64,000 bases of DNA from NCBI RefSeq assembly GCF_014635245.1, contig NZ_BMCP01000003.1:142531-206530 (forward strand). The letters run 5' to 3'. The translations under genes and the position numbers were made by a program. Positions 51,343-63,700 of the stretch are shown here, piece by piece. Every line of letters begins with the position of its first letter. Position 1 is the stretch's first letter. The DNA is from Agaricicola taiwanensis. GTDB taxonomy: Bacteria > Pseudomonadota > Alphaproteobacteria > Rhizobiales > Methylopilaceae. The notes under the pieces are model-generated. The model was not told the origin of the DNA. It worked only from the letters and a program-made list of their open reading frames with translations, and searched no databases.

Positions 51343-52548
51343 CTAACGTAATGCCTCGCAAGCTCTGCGGATACGAGCGCAGCCTTCCTCAATTGCCGGC
51401 GACGATATGGCGAATGAGAGCCTGAGATAGGGCGAGAGGCCATAAGCCGCGCCGTCCAGAACCGCTACATTCGCCTCATCAAGAAGGTAGAGCGACACGT
51501 CGAGGTCTGTCTCCAAGATCTTGCCAGCCGGGGTCTTCCGGCCAATAAGCCCTTCCACCGATGGATAAAGATAGAACGCGCCGTCAGCCGCCCTCACGCG
51601 TAGACCCGGGATGCCGTCGAGCAGTTCGACCATTCGGTCACGGCGCGATTGGTAAAGTGTGGCTGCCTGACGAACCAACGACTGATCTCCGTCGAGTGCG
51701 GCAACAGCGGCTGCTTGACTAACAGAGCTCGCACATGTCGTGCTTTGTCCGAGCAGTTTAGCGATGGCATCGACGAGATCTTTTGGCCCCGCGGCGTAGC
51801 CGATGCGCCAGCCAGTCATCGCATAAGCTTTCGACAGACCATTGATAATCAGAGTGCGTGCTGCGAGCTTTTCGTCGACCTGGAGCGGGTTTACGTGCTG
51901 ATGGCCATCATACATCAGATGTTCGTAAATATCGTCGGTGAGGATCCACACGTGCGGGTGTCGGGCCAGTACAGTGGTTAGCTCAAACATCTCCTCACGC
52001 GTGTAGACGGCGCCGGTAGGATTATTCGGTGAGTTGAGAATCAACCAGCGGGTCTTCGGAGTGATTGCCTTTTCGAGGTCATCTGGTTTGAGCTTAAAAC
52101 CACGGCTCTCCGGACATTTGATTATGACGGGCTTGGCACCATTCAGAGCGACCATATCGGGATACGAGACCCAATAGGGTGCAGGGATCACGACCTCATT
52201 GCCCGAGTCGAGCGTTGCCGCAAAAGCTTCGAAGATCAGCTGCTTTGCGCCGCAGCCCACAACTATCTGATCTGGTGTGTACACTAAGCCGTTTTCTCTT
52301 CTAAGCTTAGCGCAGATCGCCTGTCGTAGAGCTGGCGTCCCAGCCGTGGCCGTATAATGTGTATCGCCGTTGCGCATAGCAACAACAGCGGCGTCGATGA
52401 TGTGGGCGGGTGTATCAAGATCCGGCTCGCCGATCGTGAAATCAATTATCTGACGGCCGGCAGCCTGGAGTTCAGTGACCTTCTTCTTGGCTGCAATGCT
52501 AGCCGAAGGTTTTAGTTCAGCAACACGCGAGGCCAGCTTCACCGACAT
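51343..52548 (-). CDS. PLP-dependent aminotransferase, aspartate aminotransferase class I
   Basis: 401 residues, fold type I. The PLP lysine is in INGLSKAYAMTGWRIGY (about 236-252). SPNNPTGAVYTREEM and the phosphate-binding and substrate Arg region (YLRLSFA near 378) are intact. This subclass (AspC/AatA of rhizobia) transaminates aspartate and, often, aromatic amino acids or prephenate. AAGGAG 8 nt upstream supports the ATG. It sits between pyruvate carboxylase and the peptide importer and may process the amino acids released. Confidence 0.93.
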   Translation of the reverse strand: MSVKLASRVAELKPSASIAAKKKVTELQAAGRQIIDFTIGEPDLDTPAHIIDAAVVAMRNGDTHYTATAGTPALRQAICAKLRRENGLVYTPDQIVVGCGAKQLIFEAFAATLDSGNEVVIPAPYWVSYPDMVALNGAKPVIIKCPESRGFKLKPDDLEKAITPKTRWLILNSPNNPTGAVYTREEMFELTTVLARHPHVWILTDDIYEHLMYDGHQHVNPLQVDEKLAARTLIINGLSKAYAMTGWRIGYAAGPKDLVDAIAKLLGQSTTCASSVSQAAAVAALDGDQSLVRQAATLYQSRRDRMVELLDGIPGLRVRAADGAFYLYPSVEGLIGRKTPAGKILETDLDVSLYLLDEANVAVLDGAAYGLSPYLRLSFAISSPAIEEGCARIRRACEALR

Positions 52549-52672
52549 TTTGTGTGCTCCTTGTTTCCAAGACTATTGATGAATCTCTTTGATCCATCGA
52601 AGAACTGACTTTAGGAGCTGAGTGAGACGAATATAAGCGATTAAAAGTAATGGTATTCAGTGCCCGAATGGC

Positions 52673-52706
52673 ATAGAGAAAGTCGCAGTCATGCAGCTTT
52701 CTCTAT
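52673..52706. promoter_or_regulatory. Perfect inverted repeat between pyruvate carboxylase and aminotransferase genes
   Basis: ATAGAGAAAG / CTTTCTCTAT, 10-bp arms with a 14-nt spacer, 125 bp before the aminotransferase start and 100 bp after the carboxylase stop. On the minus strand no T-run follows, so an operator or mRNA hairpin is as likely as a terminator. Confidence 0.5.
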
Positions 52707-52805
52707 CCTCCAGTAGCGTGTCTGAATTAGGCTAATCTCATAAGACACAGCTGCACCGTGGCAATGAGGTTTAAGACCGGCCGACTGCCATGCCGAGCTT
52801 GAGCC

Positions 52806-56270
<3,465 letters not shown>

Positions 56271-56517
56271 TTCTCACACTAGGATGGATTGGGCCCCGCC
56301 CCCCTGCGGTGGCACCCAGCTGATGTTTTGCTCGGGTTCTTGATGTCATAGGTCCTGCAGCGTTCGCAGTTCTACGGGGGGTGAAGGCATTGCGGCTTGC
56401 CCATCATGCACGCGGGCGTGATGGCATACTACAGTGCTTCACGGCGCCGCCTGCAGCCTGGCTGAGACCAGGAAATTTTGCGGGTCGCCCGATTACACCC
56501 GCCACTGCATGCAATCG

Positions 56518-57435
56518 TCATGAATCCTGCCAAAACAAATCTGAACAGCTGTGGTAGCGACCGATCAACTTCTGCTCGACCAGGTATTCTTGAAGCTTCC
56601 CGATCACGGCTTCGTTCCCCGGATTCAACCCATAGGGCATGGGATCGCTGGCAAAGATGCCCATGGTGTCAGGCCAGGTGCTGTCTGCCCAAGGCAAGAA
56701 CGTCGATCCGATACGGCGCTCCTTCGCACGACCCATACTATGCCCGTACGCGGCCATGACCGCGCTTGGCAGCAGAGGATGTGAGTCAATTTTCTTGAGC
56801 GGAATAACGACCGTATGGCTGATGGGATAAATTCCCGTAGACCTGAAATAGTTCAGTTCAGCCTCTTTCCAGTCCGTCAAAATAGGTCTGAACTTACGAT
56901 CGGACCACGGTCGTGCCGAGTCACGGGTTCGGGGGCTCAGTAGCGCATCCAAACGGCCGTCAGCCAAAGCGACCTCCAGGTCTCCATCAATCACCTTGAG
57001 GTTCACTCCCGGCGGCGCCTCGAACCGCTGGTGACCCGTCGAAAACCATTCAACTTCGGACCAATGCAGCCGATAGAATTCTGCCAGGATGCCACGTCCC
57101 CATACACCACCAGTCATTGTGTAATCGGCTATTCCAATCCGTTTTCCGATAAGGTCCGAAGGATGGGTCAGATGATCGTCATCCTTGCGGACAAGGAGGA
57201 TGCTATGGCGAAAGCCTCTGCTGGGAAATACGGGGATGGCGGTAAGCCAATCAACGCCCCGGTCGCGCATCATGATGTAGTTTGAGAGCGAGAACTCACA
57301 CACATCGAACTCGCGGGCTTCTAAAACTTTAGCAAAAAGCTCATTGCGGTCTGTTGCGTGATAGTTGAGCTGCAATCCCTGTCGAAACGACGAAATGTCC
57401 AGAGTGTGCTCGTAGTCGCAGCCATAGATATCCAC
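56518..57435 (-). CDS. 4,5-dihydroxyphthalate decarboxylase-like / binding-fold protein
   Basis: 305 residues without a signal peptide. The block ELFAKVLEAREFDVCEFSLSNYIMMRDRG is typical of the 4,5-dihydroxyphthalate decarboxylase (Pht5-like) family, which shares the fold of periplasmic binding proteins. FPSRGFRHSILLVRKDD and the DLIGKRIGIADYTMTGGVWGRGIL region support that. GTG at 57435 has AGGAGA 7 nt upstream. Many family members are of unknown substrate. A LysR gene is divergent 410 bp away. Confidence 0.8.
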   Translation of the reverse strand: MDIYGCDYEHTLDISSFRQGLQLNYHATDRNELFAKVLEAREFDVCEFSLSNYIMMRDRGVDWLTAIPVFPSRGFRHSILLVRKDDDHLTHPSDLIGKRIGIADYTMTGGVWGRGILAEFYRLHWSEVEWFSTGHQRFEAPPGVNLKVIDGDLEVALADGRLDALLSPRTRDSARPWSDRKFRPILTDWKEAELNYFRSTGIYPISHTVVIPLKKIDSHPLLPSAVMAAYGHSMGRAKERRIGSTFLPWADSTWPDTMGIFASDPMPYGLNPGNEAVIGKLQEYLVEQKLIGRYHSCSDLFWQDS

Positions 57436-57576
57436 TCAGGTTCTCCTGCTGGAATTGTTACTTATCGTGGAGGCTAATGTATCAGAGCGTTTGATCCGAG
57501 GCGGAAAACGGATAGCCGCTCAGGTATATTAGGCTTGGGCGCCCGGAGCGTACAATCTATTTGCGGATAATCGCCC

Positions 57577-57593
57577 TATAAGAAGTTCTTATA
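57577..57593. promoter_or_regulatory. Candidate LysR operator: 17-bp perfect palindrome
   Basis: TATAAGAA-G-TTCTTATA, with a T-N11-A core (TAAGAAGTTCTTA) as in LysR boxes. It lies between the divergent 56518-57435 gene and the LysR gene at 57846, so the latter is the likely binder. Confidence 0.6.
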
Positions 57594-57777
57594 CTTCATG
57601 GCAGCATATTGTTTTTATCATTGGCCTCGATAAACAAGGAGGAGGTTCCTTGGTGAGCGGGGCATCTCCGGTTTGAATTTGAGGCAGCACAGCCGTCCGA
57701 AAGATCAGCGGAGGCTATGGTTGCGGCTCTGATCCTAACAATGTCGGCCGCGCAGTTGGCTTTAGGAACTGGACCCA

Positions 57778-57802
57778 GGTTCGATTCCCTCGTGGATCAC
57801 CA
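57778..57802 (+). other. tRNA 3'-end-like fragment
   Basis: GGTTCGATTCC followed by 10 nt and ACCA resembles a tRNA T-loop, acceptor strand and CCA end. The T-stem 5' half (CCAGG) pairs with only two of the five bases, and no matching 5' acceptor strand occurs in the preceding 150 bp. It is not a functional tRNA, but could be the remnant of an integration site. Confidence 0.3.
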
Positions 57803-57845
57803 CGGTTGAAATTTCACAGTCTTTCTGGATAGTGTCGGGGATGAG

Positions 57846-58883
57846 ATGACGGAGCCGAGTTCGCTGCTCCTACAATTAAGCACAGGGGACCCGATGCGCC
57901 GCAAGAGAACGAGCGGGCGAACGGCTGCGGCACTGCCATTTGACTTGGGTGCTCTTCAAGTTTTTCTCATGGTTTGCGACAAGGGCAGCATGGGGGCTGC
58001 TGGAAAAGCGCTTGGTATTACGCAGCCAGGAGTGTCCCAAGCCATCGCGGATCTTGAAGCAACATTGGGATTGAAGCTCTTCGAAAGGTCTGTCCGACCC
58101 CTGGCGTTGACAGCAGCAGGCGCGCTGTTGCAGCAGCGGGCGACGCTCTTGATGGCAGAAGCTTACGAAGTTTCTGCTGCCATGGAAGAAGCTGAGAAAG
58201 GCCATCATTTTCGCATCAGGCTGGGACTTGCGGGCTCGGTGGTGCGCGCATTTTCATTGAACCTGTCGAAATTCTTACGTCAGCACGCTTCAGAAGTTGT
58301 CGTTTTTTCCGGGACGACGTCTTCTCATAGCGAGGGCACGATCAATCGCACCGTTGACATCTCGATCTGCTGGAGCGGCATGGATGATTCAGACTGGGTA
58401 GAACGACACCTTATTCTGGACGAACCCTATATTTTGCTCTTCCCCAGCTCCTTCCCGGAAACCCAGGAGGGTTTGACCTCGATAGCGAACCGTCTTCCGC
58501 TCATCCGTCCGAGCGCCCGGTCACAAACAGGTCGGGACGTGGATCGACATCTCCGGCGGATAGGCATCGAAATCCCCCGTAGCCTGGAGTTTGACAGCCC
58601 AATCGGATTAGTGGCGGCCGTTGCGGATGGAGCCGGATGGGCAATCACCACGCCACTTTGCGCTTTCGAAGGCGGCTTAAGTCCACTCGTCAGGCCAATG
58701 AAACTGCCTGGTCCTGGCTTCGGACGCCGCTTGTATCTTTTCGCCAGAAAGAATGAGTTGGGGCGATTGCCTCGCGCGCTCGCCAATGAGGCCAAGCAAG
58801 CACTCAACCGAGATATTCTCCCCCAGATATTCGAACATATGCCTTGGGCGATCGACAAAATCCGTGTCGAGCCGACCCGTTGA
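57846..58883 (+). CDS. LysR-family transcriptional regulator
   Basis: 345 residues. The helix-turn-helix (GSMGAAGKALGITQPGVSQAIADLE, about 50-74) sits later than usual because of a 35-residue basic N-terminal extension; an ATG at 57894 would shorten it by 16. The effector domain contains HLILDEPYILLFPSSFPE and GLVAAVADGAGWAIT. It probably controls the divergent Pht5-like gene through the palindrome at 57577-57593. Confidence 0.9.
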   Translation: MTEPSSLLLQLSTGDPMRRKRTSGRTAAALPFDLGALQVFLMVCDKGSMGAAGKALGITQPGVSQAIADLEATLGLKLFERSVRPLALTAAGALLQQRATLLMAEAYEVSAAMEEAEKGHHFRIRLGLAGSVVRAFSLNLSKFLRQHASEVVVFSGTTSSHSEGTINRTVDISICWSGMDDSDWVERHLILDEPYILLFPSSFPETQEGLTSIANRLPLIRPSARSQTGRDVDRHLRRIGIEIPRSLEFDSPIGLVAAVADGAGWAITTPLCAFEGGLSPLVRPMKLPGPGFGRRLYLFARKNELGRLPRALANEAKQALNRDILPQIFEHMPWAIDKIRVEPTR

Positions 58884-59016
58884 GAAAGGTCGTATGCCTT
58901 CGGCTCGGCCCGAGCACCTCTTTGACGGGCAGTGAAAGGCGAACCGCTCGCCAGCGAACTTCATTCGGCATCAGTTAGCGCTATTCGCCTCCGTTGCGCG
59001 CGCATGTTCGGGTCGA

Positions 59017-60207
59017 TCAGTACCTTCCCCTGTTCCAACCGTGGCCAGCCGGACCGAAAATCTCAAAACCATCTCTCGTTACGGCAACGGTGTCTTCTAG
59101 CTTGATGAAGCCTCGTCGCGGGTGCTTCATTGTTGTTTCTACAGACAGGACCATACCGGCCTCCAGAGGCCGCCGGGCATCGTCGGCGGGATAAGGAGTG
59201 GGCCCCGTGTCAGTCAAATGCGGCTTCTCATGGGCAACCAAGCCCATGCCGTGTCCAATGAAATCCAGGTACTTGGCGTTTGGCGAGCTCTTCACCGCAG
59301 ATTCGGCAGCGGCATAAAAATCGCCGCCCATCAGTCCTGCGCAAAGCGGCTTCATGGCTGTCTGCTGAAGGCCTTCAACCTCGGCAAGCAAATCTTCCAA
59401 TTCGGCATCGGGCTCACCCATGATACCCATTCTGGTCACGTCTCCGATATAGCCTTGATAATTCCCGCCGGAATCCAACGACAATATATCGCCCGATCCC
59501 CAAACCTGATCTGACGGAGCACGAAGCAGGCTGGATCCTGCTGTGAGGAGACAATATTCGAACATCAAGTCGCGGTTGGTTTCTTCCCTTCGCAAGGCAG
59601 CGACGAGTTCATTCTTGGTAAGGCCAGGTCCGTGATTTGTTATCACCGCCAGCATGGAAGCAACAACACGTTCTGAAGCCTCGCGAAGCAAGATCAGTTC
59701 GTTCGGATTTTTTATCGCCCGCAATCGTTCCATGACGGTTTGGGCGTTCATCACCAAGTGCCGCGGGACTGCGTCCCAAAGAAGTGATGCCGCATCGGCT
59801 GGCATAAAGGCCATTTCGATGCCTATGCGCTTATCGATGAGCCTCAACTTGCGCAGATACTCGATTGCCAGCCGCATCGCGTCCTCAGTACCGGACACTA
59901 ATGTTGGGCTTTCTTCTATCCAGAACGGGCTGACAGCCTTTTGGTGGTTTTCCGTCTTGTGAGCGACAAATACCGATTTCTCTGGCGAGCCCTTCGGATA
60001 AATAATTATCGGCAGATATCGACTTATACCCCATGCATCCATAGCACCAAAGAACAGTGCTTTATGACCGCCGAGCATATACTGAACATTGTGTTTCGAG
60101 CTGATAAGCAAGACGTCGATGCCGGCTTCTTCCATCAGGAGATCAAGCCGTTCGGTGTCGAAAGGGATGATCTCCAACCCCTGCGCGGGGTGCTCGCTAG
60201 CCAGCAT
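59017..60207 (-). CDS. M24-family metallopeptidase (Xaa-Pro dipeptidase/creatinase-like)
   Basis: 396 residues. A creatinase N-terminal domain (about 12-160) precedes the pita-bread catalytic domain. All five metal ligands of the family are evident: the two Asp in LDSGGNYQGYIGDVTR (about 272-285), His in GHGMGLVAHEKPH, and Glu in SVETTM and IKLEDTVAV. It should hydrolyse Xaa-Pro peptides or a related amide. GGAAGGAA precedes the ATG. It lies convergent to the LysR gene and divergent to the PotABC-like genes. Confidence 0.92.
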   Translation of the reverse strand: MLASEHPAQGLEIIPFDTERLDLLMEEAGIDVLLISSKHNVQYMLGGHKALFFGAMDAWGISRYLPIIIYPKGSPEKSVFVAHKTENHQKAVSPFWIEESPTLVSGTEDAMRLAIEYLRKLRLIDKRIGIEMAFMPADAASLLWDAVPRHLVMNAQTVMERLRAIKNPNELILLREASERVVASMLAVITNHGPGLTKNELVAALRREETNRDLMFEYCLLTAGSSLLRAPSDQVWGSGDILSLDSGGNYQGYIGDVTRMGIMGEPDAELEDLLAEVEGLQQTAMKPLCAGLMGGDFYAAAESAVKSSPNAKYLDFIGHGMGLVAHEKPHLTDTGPTPYPADDARRPLEAGMVLSVETTMKHPRRGFIKLEDTVAVTRDGFEIFGPAGHGWNRGRY

Positions 60208-60916
60208 TGTTGTTCCTTCCGTTATACATAGGAGGTCGTTTTTTGTCCGGGGGAACCAAGCACATCAACGCCATCCTCAAGTATCGCTCAAGAGACAGCA
60301 TCGAGTATATCGACCTCCGAAATTTGACGTCTCAAGCTGTCGCCGGTTCATGCATTTTACTATGCTTGGCCACAGGTAGTACGTCTACATAAACAAATGT
60401 TATGTTGCCGTTCCGCGATTGGCTTCTCAAACAGTGAGCATGCGGCCTGAGGTGGAAATGGCAAGGCCGGAGTATAACTTAATTTTATAACGACATTCGT
60501 TCGGTCGCCATGCCAGGCTACGATACAAACTAGGAGAGGTCTTGTGCGATGTTGAAGAGCTAGGAAAAGCCACGTCTCGTCGATGTCCTGATTGGCGGTG
60601 CGGCTGCTATCAGAGCTCCCCATGTTCTCGGCATGAAGGCCAAAGCTTCCCACATTCGTATTATGTTTCGCGGGCCGCTGAACGTATGCCGCGCAACTGT
60701 CAGTCCGGGTAACCTGAAGGCAAATGCTCTAGTGGACAGAGAAGCCCAGAAATTGCTGGGCCGGCAGAATCCGGAAAAAATCGTGAAGTATCCGGATGGC
60801 TGCGTGCGTCTGCGCACAACACATCTATGACATGTGTAATTCAAAGATAAGCCCTGGCGTCGGAACTGTTTCTGATCCAGCTTTGGCCGCGGTCGCGAGC
60901 AGCAAAGAGGGGAATA
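60208..60916. other. Long intergenic region upstream of the PotABC-like importer
   Basis: 709 bp with no intact gene recognised. A plus-strand stretch from about 60579 to 60830 reads as protein without interruption (RLVDVLIGGAAAIRAPHVLG through a 65-codon frame starting at 60633), with a stop just upstream at about 60561. It could be a gene remnant. An AT-rich stretch near 60380-60530 may hold the importer promoter. Confidence 0.4.
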
Positions 60917-61987
60917 ATGGCTATCGTTAAACTGGAAGGCATCAGTAAAAAATATGGGGATTTCATAGCTCTTGACCATCTCGACCTTACCGTGGAAAAG
61001 GGCGAGTTTCTAACGCTTCTTGGACCTAGCGGCTCGGGTAAGACGACGCTGCTGAATATTATTGCCGGCATGATCCAGCCATCGTCGGGCGCGATTCGGA
61101 TCGACGGCCGCGACGTGACCAATCTGCCCACGCGTCAGCGTGGCTTAGGCATGGTTTTCCAGAACTATGCACTCATGCCGCATATGAGTGTTTTCGAGAA
61201 CGTCGCCTTCCCCCTGCGTGTACGTCGGGCCCGCGAAGAGGATATCCGCACCAGCGTTTCCGAGGTGCTCAAGATCGTCAATCTTCTCGATTTTGCCAGA
61301 CGAAAGCCCCATGAACTGTCCGGTGGCCAGCAGCAGCGTGTCGCGATCGCGCGCTGCCTCGTTTACAAACCGGGACTCATTTTGATGGACGAGCCGTTGG
61401 GCGCTCTCGACAAGAATCTGAGGGAGCAATTACAGTTCGAGATCAAACGTCTGCACTCCGAGCTCGGCGTGACCATTCTCTATGTTACGCATGACCAGGA
61501 AGAGGCGCTCGCTCTTTCGGATCGCATTATCCTTATGAACAACGGCCGGGTGGAGCAGCTTGGTACGCCGCATGATTTGTATTTCCACCCCCAGACAGTA
61601 TTCGCAGCCCAGTTTCTAGGAGAATCAAACGTTCTCGCCGCGACAGTGGCAGGACACGACGGCGAAGATCAGATTCTAAACGGGAAAATAGGAGCGATCA
61701 GATCACGACCGACAAGCATCGCGGCCGGCACCGAAGCGACTGTCATCGTTCGCCCGGAAAACATCCGCAGATTGCGACCAGGCGAGCATCTCAGCAACGA
61801 GATATCAGGCGACCTCATCGAGACGACCTTTGTCGGCGACGCGACAAAGTATTACGTCAAGACCGATAACGATACCATCATCATTTTGAAGCAACTGGCC
61901 AATGCCATACCAGAAGATGCAGGCGATAAAAGAGTGAGAATCGGCTGGGCCGCAGAACACACCCTGGTTCTTCAGAAAAATGTCTAA
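60917..61987 (+). CDS. Spermidine/putrescine-type ABC transporter ATPase (PotA-like)
   Basis: 356 residues. Walker A GPSGSGKTT, signature [15 protein letters not shown], Walker B LILMDEPLGALDKNLREQ, switch [17 protein letters not shown]-terminal TOBE-2 domain (about 275-350) is present. GAGGGGAA precedes the ATG. It heads an ATPase-permease-permease operon without its own binding-protein gene in view. Confidence 0.94.
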   Translation: MAIVKLEGISKKYGDFIALDHLDLTVEKGEFLTLLGPSGSGKTTLLNIIAGMIQPSSGAIRIDGRDVTNLPTRQRGLGMVFQNYALMPHMSVFENVAFPLRVRRAREEDIRTSVSEVLKIVNLLDFARRKPHELSGGQQQRVAIARCLVYKPGLILMDEPLGALDKNLREQLQFEIKRLHSELGVTILYVTHDQEEALALSDRIILMNNGRVEQLGTPHDLYFHPQTVFAAQFLGESNVLAATVAGHDGEDQILNGKIGAIRSRPTSIAAGTEATVIVRPENIRRLRPGEHLSNEISGDLIETTFVGDATKYYVKTDNDTIIILKQLANAIPEDAGDKRVRIGWAAEHTLVLQKNV

Positions 61988-62011
61988 TCAGCCAAGCTCC
62001 GGAGGTGTATC

Positions 62012-62839
62012 GTGAGAAGCAAAATTTCTGGAGCGGAATCCCTAGCCCTCCTCGGTCCCGTTTGCGCCGTCATGGTTCTGGGATTCCTCGTGCCGGTCGG
62101 GTTCATTTTTTTTCGCAGCTTTACGATCGAAGGCGTGTTCACCGTCGCGGGATTCACGAGCTTGTTCACGAGCCCACTGTTCATCCGGGTTTTCTGGACG
62201 ACTCTGGAAATTTCCCTGATGGCCAGCGTTGTATCGATAGTCGTAGGATATCCGGTTGCTCTCTTTATATCTCGTCAGCCCGAGAAATACAGATCGCTTT
62301 ATCTAATAATGGTATTGTTTCCATTCTGGACAAGTATTCTTGTAAAAAGCTTTGCCTTTGTTATTATTTTGGGACATGAGGGGGTGATCAATGCTGGGCT
62401 GCGAGCTCTTGGGCTGCAGGAATTCGAGATGATATTCAACCGTTTCGGCGTCCTGGTAGGGTCAACGAACTACCTCATTCCTTTTGCAGTTTTTCCTATC
62501 CTGACCAACCTGCTGTCCCAAGATGCGAACCTGCTTAAGGCGGCAGAGGTGATGGGCGCGGGGCCGCTGCGAATATTCTGGCGGATCACCTTCCCTTTGA
62601 CTGCGCCGGGCGTTTCAGCGGCCTTTGTTCTCACCTTCGTGCTTTCACTGGGTCTCTTTGCGACGCCGGCTCTTCTGGGCGGGCGCCGAGACATGATGAT
62701 GGCCAATCTGATCGATTTCTACACGAGGGATACTCTGAACTGGAACGCGGCGTCCGCCGTCGCAGTGATCCTGCTGCTAACGAGCGCGGTGCTCCTTGTC
62801 TTGGTGTCGCGCATCAGCGGCACGGGGAAACCTGCCTGA
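62012..62839 (+). CDS. Spermidine/putrescine-type ABC transporter permease (PotB-like)
   Basis: 275 residues, six helices. The EAA-type loop KAAEVMGAGPLRIFWRITFP is near 185 and FWTSILVKSFAFVIILG is the usual TM3 region. GTG 62012 has GGAGG 7 nt upstream. 24 bp after the ATPase gene. Confidence 0.93.
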   Translation: MRSKISGAESLALLGPVCAVMVLGFLVPVGFIFFRSFTIEGVFTVAGFTSLFTSPLFIRVFWTTLEISLMASVVSIVVGYPVALFISRQPEKYRSLYLIMVLFPFWTSILVKSFAFVIILGHEGVINAGLRALGLQEFEMIFNRFGVLVGSTNYLIPFAVFPILTNLLSQDANLLKAAEVMGAGPLRIFWRITFPLTAPGVSAAFVLTFVLSLGLFATPALLGGRRDMMMANLIDFYTRDTLNWNAASAVAVILLLTSAVLLVLVSRISGTGKPA

Positions 62840-62860
62840 CGGATAGGGAAATTGCACGCC

Positions 62861-63700
62861 ATGGACAACGCGGGTAAGTCGACGATGACCATCTGGAAGT
62901 GGATGCCTCGGAAGGTTTCACTGGCGGGGATAATGGCCTGGATCGTTTTCGGGTTTCTATTCTTGCCGAGCCTCATCATCATCCCGCTCTCCTTCGGGAA
63001 TAAAGACCAGATCGTATTTCCCCCGACGGAATTCAACTGGGAGCTATACCGACTGTTCTTCACGACCTCGAACTGGTTGGAGGCGACGGCACAAAGCGGC
63101 AAAGTCGCGCTCTTGAGCACCGCTATCGCACTGGTGCTGGGGACATTGGCTGCCTATGGACTCGAGAGAACCCAGATGCGGGGCAAGCAATTGCTGCTTG
63201 TCGTGCTGCTAAGTCCGCTGCTCATCCCCGGCGTGGTCATGGCTCTTGGGCTGTACTCATACTTCGCAGTGATCGGACTTGCGGGAAGCACCGTCGCGCT
63301 CATCGCCGGACATACCGTCTTTTTATGCCCGTTCGTCATCGTTACGGTCTCGGCGGGTGTCCGGGAACTCGATAGCCACGTCGAAATCGCCGCTTCGGTC
63401 ATGGGGGCGAGCCGATGGAAGATATTCGCGTCGGTGGTCCTCCCCCAGTTGCGTCCGTCATTGCTGACGGCCGCGTTGTTCTCCTTCCTTATGTCGTTTG
63501 ATGAGTTGGTGATCTCGTGGTTCATATCGAGCCCGCAGACGATGACACTTCCCGTCAAAATGTACAGTAGCGTTCAGACCGAGACCTCACCCATTCTCGC
63601 GGCCGTCTCGACGATGCTGACGGTCCTGTCGGTCGTCATCTGCCTAGCGGCAGAAAGCGTGAAGCGCCTGATGAAAAGGCCCACCACAAACCCGCTTTGA
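62861..63700 (+). CDS. Spermidine/putrescine-type ABC transporter permease (PotC-like)
   Basis: 279 residues, six helices. The EAA-like loop IAASVMGASRWKIFASVVLPQ is near 185, followed by the PotC-typical SFLMSFDELVISWFISSPQTMTLPVKMYS. The ATG at 62861 is preferred; a TTG at 62852 and an ATG at 62885 are alternatives. It begins 21 bp after PotB-like. Last gene in the window. Confidence 0.92.
   Translation: MDNAGKSTMTIWKWMPRKVSLAGIMAWIVFGFLFLPSLIIIPLSFGNKDQIVFPPTEFNWELYRLFFTTSNWLEATAQSGKVALLSTAIALVLGTLAAYGLERTQMRGKQLLLVVLLSPLLIPGVVMALGLYSYFAVIGLAGSTVALIAGHTVFLCPFVIVTVSAGVRELDSHVEIAASVMGASRWKIFASVVLPQLRPSLLTAALFSFLMSFDELVISWFISSPQTMTLPVKMYSSVQTETSPILAAVSTMLTVLSVVICLAAESVKRLMKRPTTNPL

Larger units (their letters stand above)
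57436..57845. other. Divergent intergenic region with operator, gene stump and tRNA-like end
   Basis: 410 bp with no full gene. It contains a perfect palindrome (57577-57593). An excellent ribosome site AAGGAGGAGG (57636-57645) is followed 7 nt later by GTG and only seven codons. A tRNA-3'-end-like stretch lies near 57778-57802. The combination looks like a rearranged junction. Confidence 0.5.

Noticed and set aside
51010..51346. Small genes on either strand in the dpp upstream region
   Set aside because: No ribosome sites, no recognisable domains, and residue composition looks random.
57700..57802. Complete tRNA gene
   Set aside because: The T-stem is broken (two of five pairs) and no 5' acceptor strand complementary to GTGGATC is found upstream.
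60560..60979. 139-codon minus-strand frame upstream of the PotA-like gene
   Set aside because: It overlaps the start and ribosome site of the PotA-like gene and shows no family features.
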